A stretch of 64,000 bases of DNA from Peronospora farinosa. Taxonomy: Eukaryota; Oomycota; Peronosporomycetes; Peronosporales; Peronosporaceae. Below are positions 10,772-21,599 of this stretch, piece after piece; position 1 is the stretch's first letter; each line of letters begins with the position of its first letter. The translations under genes were made by a program, and so were the position numbers. Location: assembly GCA_947646735.1 (NCBI GenBank), contig CANTFK010000983.1:186001-250000 (forward strand), given 5' to 3'. The notes below the pieces were generated by a model. That model saw only the letters and a program-made list of their open reading frames with translations. It ran no database searches and had not been told where the DNA came from.

Positions 10772-12625
10772 ATGGTGACGTTGTACTGCGCAATCGTTGG
10801 TGCAAAGAACAGTGTGTTCGCTATCGACATTGAAAAGGAAAAATCGGTGTATCACCTGAAAAAGGCCATTAAGGCGGAGAATGAAGACCTTCAAGGCCCT
10901 GCGCGTAACCTACAACTCTTCCTGGCAAAGATAACGGACGGCGTTTGGCTGAAAGACGACGACCCTGCGGCTCTGGAGTTGAAAACAGGAAAAAAGCATA
11001 AAGACATCCAGAAGATGATTGATGCAGATCAAGCGATTGCTACGAGAACCTTAAAGCGTTGGCTATTTGACGATAACAAGATGTTGCAGCCATCGGCAGA
11101 GCAAATCCACGTGCTGGTTGTAGCTTCAGAGAAGCTCAAATGGGAGTCAAGTCCGGTGGGACCTCATATTTACGACTCAGAGTCACAGTATTTCTGGTTG
11201 GAGAAGGAGGATACGGCTGCTACAGGACTTCTTCCCAAACGACTGATGCTGTACTGCAGACCCAACTTTCATAAGCAGGTTGAGTTCTTACGTGAAAGGG
11301 TGCTAAAAGATGGTCATCTAGGCTGGGTTCTCGGTCCTCCAGGAACGGGAAAGTCAGCGACTGCTATGGCTTTTGCTTTAACAGTCGACAGAAGTGAATG
11401 GGAGGTGATATGGATTCACGTTGCGATGGAAGATGACTGGCAGTGTGTACGTCTGCTTGGTGACGAGCGAACGTCTCGAATTATTACTGATGTTACCGAA
11501 TTGAAAGAGGTGCTTAACGATAATGACGACTTCAAGCATCGTATAGTGCTAATTGATGGATGGACTGCAGCAGATGACTTTAAGAAGCTGTCAAAAGTGT
11601 GTAAGACGTGGTTTTCAAAGGAAGACGTTATCATGAAGCGCCGGCTCGCGTTTATTTGCTCCATTGCCTCTCGTAGGAAGGTTAAAGACGACCGCGATGT
11701 CATTGATCGTGCAATGGAGTGCCCGGTGTTCTCTTGGACACTGGACGAGTACATTGATGCGATAAAGGATGATACATTTTTTCGCAACGTGGAGCCATAC
11801 TTGGGTGACCCCCTGAGTAATCGTTCAGCTATGGTAGAGGCCAAGTATTATTACGCCGGTGGATCCTGTCGCTATATGTTTTGCTATAACTCGACGGATG
11901 TGATGATAAAGTTGCATGATGCTGCGGATGCATTGAATAATGCTGAGAATACCGCTACCATTGGTATGTATTCACCATTATGCGTCAATCGCTTGTTTGC
12001 GATGTTCAGGGTATCTGATGTGAAAAAAGTGACACCTATGATAAGTCGCTATGCCGCTATGGTGATCGCCGAAAAGTGCGGTCCGAATACGATCCGAAAT
12101 TTTATGTCAACTATCCGACAAAGCTCAAACCCGGCATTGAATGGATGGATGGTGGAGGTGACTTTCTTCTCGTGTATTCAGCATGTCGGTCTCGATATAC
12201 TTGATGCGACCGGGAATATAATTGAAACGTGGAGTCAATCTTTAGTAGTGGAGTCGGATGAAATACCTCAACTTCCTGATGGCCCTGTATGGATTAAGCC
12301 ATCTAAATGGAACCAAGGTGGATACGACGCGATCATGGTGAGTAAGAAGACTGCCTTTGTCCGGATGGTGCAAGTTACTAGTGCCGACAAGCACTCATTT
12401 CACATTGGCTCCTTCCATTCGTGGTTAAAAAAGCTACAGCAGTCTAACCAGAGTTTTGAGATCAAGACGTTGGAGATAACCTTTGTTGTCACGAGAGAAA
12501 AGCTGAAAAGTTTTGAGTTGACGGACGTAACTGGTCAAGGACTGCTGGAGGCGTTTCATTGGCGTAAGAACACAGAGGTTAATCGAGCAAGAATAGTCGG
12601 GATTCAAGGGCTGTACAATCTCTGA
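10772..12625 (+). CDS. Crinkler (CRN) effector, NTPase plus REase type, copy 1
   Basis: 617 residues in one exon, from the ATG that follows the initiator-like motif. The N-terminus is the CRN header, a ubiquitin-like LFLAK domain with LQLFLAK at residues 47-53, which in this family mediates secretion and entry into plant cells. A DWL-like region follows (~55-110, with [13 protein letters not shown]) and the header ends at HVLV (113-116). The usual HVLVxxP proline is Ser here. The C-terminal effector part has a P-loop NTPase: Walker A GPPGTGKS at 188-195 and Walker B IVLIDGW at 258-264. After it comes a restriction-endonuclease-like fold suggested by E462, D519 (GGYDA) and QVT at 534-536, followed by KHSF. 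This NTPase-REase pairing is a known CRN type thought to act on host nuclear DNA. The frame is intact. Alternative: expressed but inactive copy. Confidence 0.9.
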   Translation: MVTLYCAIVGAKNSVFAIDIEKEKSVYHLKKAIKAENEDLQGPARNLQLFLAKITDGVWLKDDDPAALELKTGKKHKDIQKMIDADQAIATRTLKRWLFDDNKMLQPSAEQIHVLVVASEKLKWESSPVGPHIYDSESQYFWLEKEDTAATGLLPKRLMLYCRPNFHKQVEFLRERVLKDGHLGWVLGPPGTGKSATAMAFALTVDRSEWEVIWIHVAMEDDWQCVRLLGDERTSRIITDVTELKEVLNDNDDFKHRIVLIDGWTAADDFKKLSKVCKTWFSKEDVIMKRRLAFICSIASRRKVKDDRDVIDRAMECPVFSWTLDEYIDAIKDDTFFRNVEPYLGDPLSNRSAMVEAKYYYAGGSCRYMFCYNSTDVMIKLHDAADALNNAENTATIGMYSPLCVNRLFAMFRVSDVKKVTPMISRYAAMVIAEKCGPNTIRNFMSTIRQSSNPALNGWMVEVTFFSCIQHVGLDILDATGNIIETWSQSLVVESDEIPQLPDGPVWIKPSKWNQGGYDAIMVSKKTAFVRMVQVTSADKHSFHIGSFHSWLKKLQQSNQSFEIKTLEITFVVTREKLKSFELTDVTGQGLLEAFHWRKNTEVNRARIVGIQGLYNL

Positions 12626-12825
12626 CTGTAGTACAGGTTGTTGACTCTCACAGTGCCGGCTATGTTTCTTATGAAGGCGCCTACCGTCTCGGGAATATGT
12701 GCGGCAAAAGAACAGATGAACACGGACGCGGTAGTCGAAATTCAGAGCAGCAGTTAATTAATGTTAAGTCTAGTAAACTTAAATGATCTTTGACCACCTG
12801 AACATCATAGCATTCGTAAGCTAGC

Positions 12826-13290
12826 GTCACATTGGGCATGTCTCGATGACATACTTACCATCTTGTACTCGTCCGTCCGACTGCCAAGGAGCAACACAGC
12901 TGGCGAGTTCATCCACAGCTCTTCGATCGTCTTCATCTGGAGAACGATCTTCTTGAACTGGTCCACATGTGTGGCAAATTTTGTGCCCGGGTTGCACCTT
13001 GATGTTGTTCCACTTCATTGTGATGAGGAGCTGTTTTTATCGTCTTTATGCTCTTCGAGCAGTAGCCACGCCTCAGCGGCAGTCACGGGCGCTGACTTGG
13101 TACGTGAGACTCCTGTCTGCTTACAGATCGTAGATCTTCCGGAGCATCGTTCATTTTATTGAGCTCGGAATGGATGAATCTGCGGCAACAGACCCTTCCG
13201 AGAAATTTTACTCGCATGTTGAGCTTAAAGTGGAAGTGGCTATCGTCTGTGAGCTTGTCAATTCTGTCGGTGTAGCTTAAGCTCATACCT
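12826..13290 (-). pseudogene. Ty1/copia gag relic, copy 1
   Basis: On the minus strand, KLTDDSHFHFKLNMRV (about 13190-13260) leads into a TAAEAWLLLEEH-like block. Then comes KWNNIKVQPG and, after a one-base frame change near 12985, THVDQFKKIVLQMKTIEEL and LLLGSRTDEYKM. This is the UBN2-type gag of copia elements (N-terminal 'KL...NF..W...M', central 'A.EAW..L', then 'VDQFK.IV.QM' and 'LL.SL...Y'). No protease, integrase or RT follows. It lies convergent with CRN, about 200 bp beyond the CRN stop. Confidence 0.65.
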
Positions 13291-13338
13291 CATTGGGATT
13301 GTGAATCGCGCAGAAAAAATGTGAGTAGGAAGAAAATA

Positions 13339-13410
13339 GATTCGAAAGCGCAGTCCTTTCGCTTTCGAATCAATTTTAGTAGCAAATACTGTTCGCACAG
13401 TATCTGCTAC
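13339..13410. repeat. two adjacent hairpins, copy 1
   Basis: Two perfect or near-perfect inverted repeats follow each other: 13339-13350 with 13360-13371 (12-bp arms, 9-base loop), and 13379-13391 with 13398-13410 (13-bp arms with one mismatch). They recur in copies 2 and 3 (from about 28345 and 43340). They could be a MITE end or an LTR terminus of the adjacent copia relic. Confidence 0.6.
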
Positions 13411-13799
13411 GTCTACTTCATATCCACCTTGTCGTTCGTTTATGAGAATCTTATTACTTACACCTATAAAACAAGTAAGAGCGAGCTAAATTACTATTGC
13501 GTTACGAGTTCCAAGAACACGCAACTGGTTAAAGTGCACACTGACTGTATATTTCAATATCCAAGAGCAAAATGGACGATTGCAACACTGCTAGATATTA
13601 TAATGTATAGCTTGCATTAGCTTCTTGGTTGCAATGCTCGACTGTGTCATGAAGTGGTCTGGCCGTGTTGTCGGCAAGTGTATGATGATCAGCAATCGTT
13701 GATTATCAATATTTGCTCACTGACTGAATGCAACACGCTTGTTCCATTTACAAGGCGCTTCAAGATTTACACTTGAATTACTTCCAAGCTGGCACATGT

Positions 13800-14615
13800 T
13801 TCTTCAAGCTTGTCCTGTAGCATGCGTCATGGCTTGACTTTCTTCTATCATGAACTCAAAAGATGATCCAGCGATGCTACTCCTCTGTCGAAAGAGCGAT
13901 TCATTGCGAGCTCAAAGTGTGCGAGCTTGATGCTAGTTTGCCGTGATGCACGGCCATCAACGCAGCCTCATTGACGAAGCTTGCCAATTAAGATCCTGAG
14001 TGCTGACCAAGATGACCGCATTTCTTCGCGATAACAGACAGGTCTACTATGCTGTCAAGACGCACGTTGCGACAATGCACCTCTAGGACTGCCTCAAGAC
14101 CCTTGGTGTCAGGCAGTCCGACATACGCAATTCTGGATCAAGCACCTCAGGTCGATTCGTAGCAGCAGTCACGATAATTCCGTTGGCATTTCCTTCGAAT
14201 CCATCCATCTCCGTCAATTACTGATTCAGTGTCTGCTCACGTTCATCGTTCGAATGAAGTCACCACGGGCTTTAGCCAGCGCATCGATTTCGTCGATAAA
14301 GATGATGCACTGCGAATACTACGAGGCCTGAGCAAAGAAGTTTTGCACTCGAGCAGCTCCTCTTCCCACAAGCATCTCTACAATATTCGAGGCTGAGCAA
14401 AACAAGAAAGCCACACCCGCTTTAGAAGCTACAGCTCTGGCCAACAGTGTATTAACCGTCTCTGACGGCCACGTCTCTATCGGGCCACATAACAGCACAC
14501 TCTTTAGCACTTTAGCTCATATACCTTAAGATCGTGCCAAACTTCTTAAAGATCGACAATATCTTCCAGTTCTTTCCTGGCTCCATCAAAATCCTGCCAC
14601 ATTGTCACTCGAAAG
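13800..14615 (-). pseudogene. decayed FtsH-type AAA metalloprotease gene, copy 1
   Basis: Minus-strand patches follow the FtsH order: DFDGARKELEDIVDL (near 14580), KSVLLCGP with a damaged Walker A (ETWPSE in place of PGTGKT), LLARAVASKAGVAF, FCSASNIVEMLVGRGAARV, CIIFIDEIDALAKARG (Walker B, near 14290), then after a frame change [14 protein letters not shown] and [10 protein letters not shown] (second region of homology). Stops and frameshifts break it and no HEXXH zinc motif is readable. In the living family this is a membrane AAA protease of mitochondria or plastids. It is clearly a pseudogene and recurs in all three units. Confidence 0.8.
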
Positions 14616-16745
14616 GTATTATATAGTTGATGATTTTACATAAAATTTTGATAAAGAAATTTCTTTTTTAATTTTCTTCTTTTAAATTATTTATGTTTTT
14701 TGAAATAAGGAATTTATTTACACAGTCTCAAATAAGCCCCAAGCACAACATGGCACCAATGTCAACGCTAATGGCACCAATGTCAACGCTAATGGCACCA
14801 ATCTGCTAGTAACCGATGGCGTTATAGAACTAAAATCTACTCCAGAACGAGCAAGTGACACTTACATATACAATAGGTCTTTTTTGTCTGAGGTAGCAAG
14901 AGTATCCTACATATACAAAATACATTTTTAGATTGTCATATAACATACACAGATGATATGGTCCACATCTCGACTTAATACGACTGCATTTAATGTCTCT
15001 TCATACGTATACGTCTCAATGCCAGTTTTGGCCTGACGGATGCAGTGGTTGTCCACCAACAGCACTTTTCTGACCCGATGCTTGCTTACATCGCTTAAAA
15101 AATGCTGAATAGTATTCAGGACGGCTTAGCCGTCATTCCAGCTGCTATTTGTAACGAGATTTTTTATACGGCGGTTGGAACATCATACCGAAAGTACGTC
15201 ACGGTGAAATTTCTATATTGCATATTATATATATTTACAATACCGATCCTTTTTGTAAGGGGTATTAGATGAGTAATATTGTAAGGTATTAGTAATACTT
15301 TATACTATCGGTGTCAGTTTCATAACTAATACAGTAGTACTAAGTACAACATAGACTGATGATCGGATGATTCCAAAGACGATGGCATACTATAGTACTT
15401 TGATAGTAGTAATGACTAGTGTAGAGTACTTAGAGTAGGACTATTCTTTATGCATTAATACAATCAGTTCTCATTATAAGTTTATGATCGCAAGTCTCTT
15501 TGACTTGTTCTCTTGTGCACTTCGCTGCTTTGGTTCCTTAAACCTTAAAGCTCCTACCATGTTTTTGCACTCTGTGCCTTGGTTCTCTGAGCCTTAAGAT
15601 ATTGCTTGTAGACTATAAGTACCTCCTAGTTGCGTAGAACGGGTAGACTTCGTAGTCGTTGATTAGATCCTTAGAACAAAGTGGCTTTTAGCCGTCAACT
15701 TCAATGAGTTCTAGAAAACTAAGAGGCTTTCGTGGTGAAGTGCTTTACTAAATTGTGAAGAATCCAGGGGCCAGTCGGATTGAAGGGACAAGGGGCCGTG
15801 GACTAGGGAGAAGGGACCACGTCCCTAACCGGTCGACCCGGTCCCTCGTTTGTAGACCTGGGTCCCTCATTGGTCGACTCGGTCTCTCGTTGATAGACCT
15901 GGATCCCTCGTTGGTCGACCCGGTCCCTCGCTGGTAGACCTGGGTCCCTCATTGGCCGACCTGGATCCCTCGTCAGTCGACCTCGGCCTCTCGGGCTTCA
16001 GCCACTCCTGACCAGTTAACACAAGAATCAGACCAGTCGACGCAAGGAATCAGAGCTTCAGGTAAGGATAGAGTAAAGGAGTTAAAAGGGTAGGACTATA
16101 TTAAATACTACTCAATTTGCGATCTACGTGGCACGACTCCGTCACCCAAGAAGAACTTGCTCTAAGTTACTCACTGTTCCGGGAAGGGATATATTTTGGA
16201 CCCCCGTCGAAGACAGTTGTGTAGCGAAGTTCAAGTGCGAATAGAGCTCCAGGATATATTTGGCCTGTGAGCTCGTTCGAGTAGCAAAACCCTCCAAGAA
16301 CCGCTATCGGAAGCGGCCTCCCTTACCTCACGGTCCGGGAGCAAAGTAAAGGTCAGGTGGTTGATACCCCTGAAACAAGAAGGAAAAGGCCAGGGATAAA
16401 CTCCCTGAAGAATTTGGCTTTAAGTCCAATCTCGATAAGGTCGATCGAGTGGCCACCTACCGGCCCACCGAGTGAAGCATATACACTCGAGGCCTCCCAG
16501 GTCTATCTCCCTCAAGGCAGACGTCCATATCCTCACCAAGTCCTCCGGAGAGTGTAACCCGCCAGCCGACGGGTACACAAGGTGAGAGAAGGTTCATACG
16601 CGGCATCGGGGCACCCCCTCCGACAGTCGGCAGTCCGGCACAGTGAGTGGTTTGGGGTCTCATCATACAATTTTGAGAACCCACTCCACCACACTTTCAG
16701 CCTAAAAGTCTTCCTCTGACTAAAGAGCTGTGTATCTTCGCTACA
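14616..16745. other. AT-rich spacer and probable gypsy-1 LTR region, copy 1
   Basis: No gene. 14640-14720 is very AT-rich. A 21-bp unit (ATGGCACCAATGTCAACGCTA) occurs twice plus a partial third at 14750-14800; copy 2 has one fewer unit. A minisatellite with variants of GACCTGGGTCCCTCATTGGT lies at about 15820-15990. The last part up to 16745 should include the 5' LTR of gypsy-1, because a TGGTAGCACTT primer-binding-site-like string follows at 16748, but I cannot place its left end. Confidence 0.5.
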
Positions 16746-16865
16746 CTTGGTAGCACTTATAGTCAATCCTACACATGAGTCTCTAAGACTGACCCTCTGT
16801 GAGGATGTAAAATCAAAGTCACCTCTCTGAGGCGCAACGAATCGCAATAGATAAATTATCTGCAA

Positions 16866-17806
16866 TTGTTGGGCCCGACCAAATCGAGGCCATTTTGGCC
16901 CTGGGTCCGGAAGTCCTCAATGTTCGCCTTGAGGCTTTCCTGCGCTATGAGGCAACACTACTCGGGCAGGTCCACGACCAGGCAGCGTCAGCTGCTCCAA
17001 CGCAATACATCCCGGTACCTGTGCCCGATGCAGAGCCAAAGGCTCGACCACTCGTTTTAAACGTTAAAACCTTGGAGGGGAAGTAGGGAGAGAATCCTCT
17101 TCTCTGGATCCGAAAGGTTGAAATGGCAATGAATGCCGCCATGCTCGGGTCGTAGAATCAACGAGCTGTCCTGGTCGCTTCTAAGCTTGGTGGAAGAGCT
17201 AGAGAGTGGGCTCTAATGAGCGATGTTTCTGTAAATACCGCATTTCCCACGTGGGAGATGCTTAAAAAAGAATTTACTTGCGTGTTCGCACCGCCTAACC
17301 AAGATTATCGTATACGCTCACGCTACTTAGCTACCCGACAGGATAAGAAATAATTATCGGACTATGTACAAGAGTTGAGGACTCTTATTGCTGCTATGCA
17401 ACAGGACTCTCTGGCAAAGGGAGTTCGCGTATCCAATTTCATGAAAGACTTTTGTACTGTGGTTGCCACAACAGAAGAATTTAGTGTACAGCCTTTGACG
17501 TTCGAAGAGGCAGTTAGCATAGCGTTTAAAGATGAGTTTAATTGTTATTCTGCTCGCTGTGGTCTACCATTGTACAATTTAAATGCCTTTTCTAGGGCCA
17601 AACCTTCGGACCTCAGCCATTCTGAAGAAGCTGAGCTTCAAGATGCAGAGCAGCAAGGTAACATCCGTAGATGTTACATGTGCGGAAGCACTAGACATAT
17701 CCTCCCTAGCTGTCCGTTGCGAAACCAACGTCAGAATCGGCAGAGCCGTAACCCTGATTTTAGCCAAAAGGCGAGCACGGCAGAGGAAAACGTCAACTCC
17801 CAGTAG
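16866..17806 (+). pseudogene. gypsy-1 gag, copy 1
   Basis: The frame reads from IEAILALGPEVLNVR through WIRKVEMAMNAAML, AREWALMSD, TWEMLKKEF and DYVQELRTLI to the zinc knuckle CYMCGSTRHILPSC (C-x2-C-x4-H-x4-C, near 17675-17715). It is interrupted by TAG near 17084 and 17153 and TAA near 17351. The longest uninterrupted part is 143 codons (17375-17806). It is a capsid plus nucleocapsid protein of a Ty3/gypsy element. Confidence 0.8.
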
Positions 17807-17978
17807 ACGCGGGGCGCCCTACTGGGAAAGAACTACGTTCCGTTGACCTTTAAGAGGTAGAGGTAAACAGGGCTTATCCCCAGGTGGCTCCGTGGTAGAT
17901 TCCATGAAGCATGAATACAAGACAGGCTTGTTGGTTGTGTCGACAGCCATTAAAGGTTTTTAAACGCCATGGTCAATT

Positions 17979-18257
17979 TTGATTGACTCAGGAGCGTCGG
18001 ATAATTATGTCCGACATCGTTTCCTTGAAGATAGTCAGCTTTATGCTGAGGCGCTAGAAGCGCAAGAGAGCGACTTTATAGACGTTCGTCTCGCGACGGG
18101 TGTACGTGTCACCGTTCCTAAAGTTCCGTTGAACTTTAGTGTGAAGTTCTTAGACTTCAATAGCGGTGAACGCTGTCTTGTTCTAGATTTGAACTCGAGA
18201 TATGATCACATTCTCGTTATGGCCTGGCTGGAACGCCACAAACCATCATTATTGTAG
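17979..18257 (+). pseudogene. gypsy-1 retropepsin fragment, copy 1
   Basis: 92 codons with the aspartic-protease motif IDSGASDNYV at the start, a flap-like region and an LDLNSRYDHILVMAWL segment, which corresponds to the second half of retropepsin (ILG-type motif). The frame ends in TAG shortly afterwards and no RT follows. Confidence 0.75.
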
Positions 18258-18508
18258 ATACAAAACCTTAGGCGCCACGCGCAATGTTCCTAGCAAAGCT
18301 ATAAAGAGTCATGAACACACCTTTTCTAGGATACAGAAGCGCTATTGGCGAGACTGAGACAGCTAGTGGGCTGGACATTGGAGTGTCTGAGCTTTCAAAC
18401 TCTAACGTCAACAATAGTGTCGAGCATAGCTCAGTGACACCTAGTAGAACGGCTCGTACACCGTTGATTGTTACGCATAGTGGTATTGAGTCACTGGATG
18501 TCGATAAT

Positions 18509-18815
18509 TGTAATGGGGCAACCCATTACATGAGTAGTTATAGGAATAATACATAATTACATAAGTAGGCATAGAACAGTATCCGATTAGAGGATACTGC
18601 GCGTCATTTTTATTATTGGGGTGCCAGACCCAATAATTAGCCAATAATAAATTGACTTCCATATTGAGTGGTTCCCATGAGCCAGGGAACATATTCGCAC
18701 TTACTGCAAATTAAAACAAAACAAAAATAGAACAGAGTTATATTACGAGTTAATTAAGAGCGCTTCCTAAACGCCCTTTTAGTGTAAGACGGTAACGGGT
18801 CTTTAGCCCGTTACA
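18509..18815 (+). repeat. 5' LTR of gypsy-2, copy 1
   Basis: 307 bp that begin TGTAATGGGG and end CCCGTTACA. Each end forms a hairpin (TGTAATGGGGCAACCCATTACA at the left; GTAACGGG...CCCGTTAC at the right). It is followed at once by CCTGGTAGCACTTTGTAG, a primer-binding-site-like sequence shared with gypsy-1. No 3' LTR survives in the unit. Confidence 0.7.
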
Positions 18816-18840
18816 CCTGGTAGCACTTTGTAGTCCTTCC

Positions 18841-19808
18841 AATGAACAGATTCGAGATGAACATGGACGAGTCTTCGGTGGCTCTCCAGCGGTCTCGCTG
18901 GAGCATTCTGATTTTCCACATCTCACCTCGGTGGAGTGGCAGGCACTACATCGCCTCGCGGCGGTATCGGGTGAAACTATTGTGACGTCGCTGCTGAGCA
19001 CAGCGACGTCCGATGATCAACGTGTCGCCATCCAAGACTTTATGGTGCGCGAGCTCGCCGAAGCGAATCGGCGAGTATTAACTCCCTCGCGCACTTCGCA
19101 CCATGACGCTATCAAGATGGAGACGTCAACGTACTCCGGTGATGGTCCGGATCGTCCCCCCTCCATCGCTGGTTTTGCGAGGTGGATATTGGAATAGCGT
19201 CAAGATTAATTGACGCTCCGACGGCCAAGATCAATTTCCTGCTGTCTCGCCTTGTTGGCAAAGCCAAGGAATGGGCTCTCGGAAAGCTCGTCGTAGATGA
19301 GTCGGCGTTCCCCACGCTGGACGATATCCAGCGTGACTTACGATTGGCTTTCGATCCTCCTCAAGATGAATCTCGCTTGCGTGCAGATTTCTTCTCACTC
19401 CGACAGGGCAAGCTGTCAATGCGTGACTACGTGCAGAAGACACGTCATCTTGCTTGGTGCATTACCACGCAGCCAATTGGCATGGCTTCACAAGTCCATG
19501 TCTCATTTTTTGGTATGCAAGAGGGCATGACGCGTTACTGCCTCACACGCGCTGAGCCAAAGTCCCTCGAGGAGGCATTTGCCCTCGCGCTTCGTGAAGA
19601 TTACACTCTCGCGTCGTCGAACCTGCACGCAGCGTCACAACCTTACCGGACGTCTGGCCCAGAGCCAATGGAAATTGATGCAATTGAGTCCTCTCGTGGT
19701 CGCGGCAAATCATTAGGCCGCGACATTCGCAATCCGAATACGATGAAGTGTTTTCGCTGTAGTAAGACAGGCCATCGTGCGCTGTCTGTCGAGCACCTGC
19801 GCCGGTGA
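18841..19808 (+). pseudogene. gypsy-2 gag, copy 1
   Basis: Two overlapping frames. 18931-19197 covers the N-terminal part. 19182-19808 contains [41 protein letters not shown] and the knuckle start CFRCSKTGH near 19750. The last Cys of the knuckle is lost because the frame slips. A frame change near 19190 separates the halves. Confidence 0.8.
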
Positions 19809-20015
19809 CTATGAACACAGCTGTCTCACGAGGAGACGCTGTGTCGTCGGTGGTACCGCCATAAACGAGCGTTTCCAGTAGACGTGGGACGCCCTACTGG
19901 CAGAAATGGAGCCCCGATTACTCAGAAGGAAGCTCGGGCTTCTAGCCCCAAAGTGGTTCGTAATCACTTCAATTCCACCACCATGCGCGATGATGTGATA
20001 CTGACTATTATCAGT

Positions 20016-20258
20016 CTCATTGTTGCTGGATTGAAGCGACCACTCTGAGCGTTGTTGGATTCTGGAGCTTCCAACAACTTCTTTCGTGCATCCTGTTTGT
20101 CCCTTCTCCCGTCGACTGTCACGGTTCGAGAAGGTCCAGGTGACATCGTTGTCAAACTTGCCGATGGACAACCAAAACGTGCCCCGCATAAAAAGTGGTT
20201 TTACCGTACACTATCGACGGTTTCCAGAGCAAAGACAAATTTTTGGTGTACGAGATAA
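20016..20258 (+). pseudogene. gypsy-2 retropepsin, copy 1
   Basis: The active-site motif LLDSGASNNFF is at about 20050-20085, followed by IVVKLADGQ. Copy 1 has TGA at 20046-20048 where copy 2 has CGA, four codons before the catalytic Asp. Copy 2 is therefore open over 124 codons here and copy 1 is not. The downstream frame ends early in both. Confidence 0.7.
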
Positions 20259-20508
20259 ACTATGCATTTGATTGTATACTTGGGATACCATGGCTGTAAC
20301 GTCATCAGCCGAAAATAGATTGGATATCTAGGTCCGTCGAACGACGAAGCGGATATGACGTCAGTGAAGTGTTTACTCATTTGTTGGTCGCTTCATCCGA
20401 TTGGCCTCACGTCAGGGTCGAGAACGAACTCGCCACGACTAGTAGTCAACACAGAGAGAGCGATGGCCCTCTGTGCGCAGTATGCCTCGTTACACTGATG
20501 GAGCCTCA

Positions 20509-20850
20509 GAACGAGGCGGTCGAACAGCAGTTCCCGCACACACAGACATCGGTCGAACAGCGGTTCCCGCACACACAGACATAGGTCGAACAAGGGTTCC
20601 CGATTCTCAACGAGGCGGTCGAACAGCGGTTCCCGCACACACAGACATCGGTAGAACAGGGGTTCCCGATCTCAACGAGGCGGTCGAGCAGGGGCTCCCG
20701 CATACAAGCACATCGGACGAGCAGGGGCTCCTGATCAATTTCGAGGCGGTCGAGCAGGGTCTCCCGCGTACAAGTACATCGGACGAGCAGAGGCTCCCGA
20801 TTAATATCGAGGCGGTCGAGCAGGGGCTCCCGCAAGCAAGTGAGGCGGTC
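20509..20850. repeat. minisatellite in gypsy-2 protease-RT spacer, copy 1
   Basis: Imperfect repeats built on GAGGCGGTCGAACAG and TTCCCGCACACACAGACATC, about 48 bp per double unit. The repetition keeps several frames open on both strands (up to 195 codons), and these are artefacts. The spacer lies between retropepsin and RT. Confidence 0.75.
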
Positions 20851-21599
20851 GAAGACGAGCTCCCCCCTTTGATTGACGAGAATAGGCGGACTATGGATCC
20901 GCATGAGACCGACGTGGTGGAGACAGAGCTTCCACGTCTCGAGGGGGGCACATCATCCTCTTGTGATAGCGACGTGCCAGTCTCGAGCAGGGGCTCGAGA
21001 CGCAAGAGAAAACGCAAGAAAGGAGAACGCCGATCATCGAGACGACGAGATTCACGTTAAAATGCTGATGCAGATGATTCCGTAGTGAAGGAATCCGTAT
21101 GCGTGCTTGAATATGTGGAGGGTTCTCCACATCGTGGCCGCTACATTGAGGTATCGAGCCCACCGTGCACTGCTTAATAGATCACATTTCCGTCAGACCT
21201 TGCATGGAAAGATTGCCTTCACGACCTCAAGGAAGGCGACATCGAGCAAGTGTGAATCGTTTCAACCACCGAAGAAGCCAGTGAAGAAGTTCTGGAGGCT
21301 CTCCCAAAGAGAGCCGAGCCTAAATCAGCGCGCGAAGAACGCTTCGCGGCACAGTCTTGGGATGCTCTTCGTGCTTCGGGAAACCCTTTCTACGATATCG
21401 CCCGTGAGTACGTCGATATTCTTCCGGAGAAAATTACAGCTGAGCTTCCGGCGGATCGTGGTGTGCGGCACGAGAAGGATCTAGTGCCAGGATCGAAATA
21501 TTGCGTGACACGGCAGTGGCCGTTACCGCGCGATCGAGTCATCGCTATTGATGAATTTTTTTAGGGTCGCCGCAAGGCTAACCATGTCCGCGAGAGTAT

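Larger units (their letters stand above)
16746..18508 (+). mobile_element. gypsy-1, truncated Ty3/gypsy element, copy 1
   Basis: Starts at a primer-binding-site-like TTGGTAGCACTTATAG, followed by gag with a CCHC knuckle and a retropepsin. It then stops: the reverse transcriptase, RNase H and integrase are absent because the LTR of gypsy-2 begins at 18509. gag carries in-frame TAG and TAA codons, so it is inactive. Confidence 0.8.

Noticed and set aside
11416..11844. 142-codon antisense ORF inside each CRN
   Set aside because: It is the reverse shadow of the conserved NTPase region and has no own motif.
20473..21060. 195-codon ORF rich in GRTAVPAHTDI (and its twin at 35458-36045)
   Set aside because: It lies in the spacer minisatellite of gypsy-2 and is out of frame with protease and RT.
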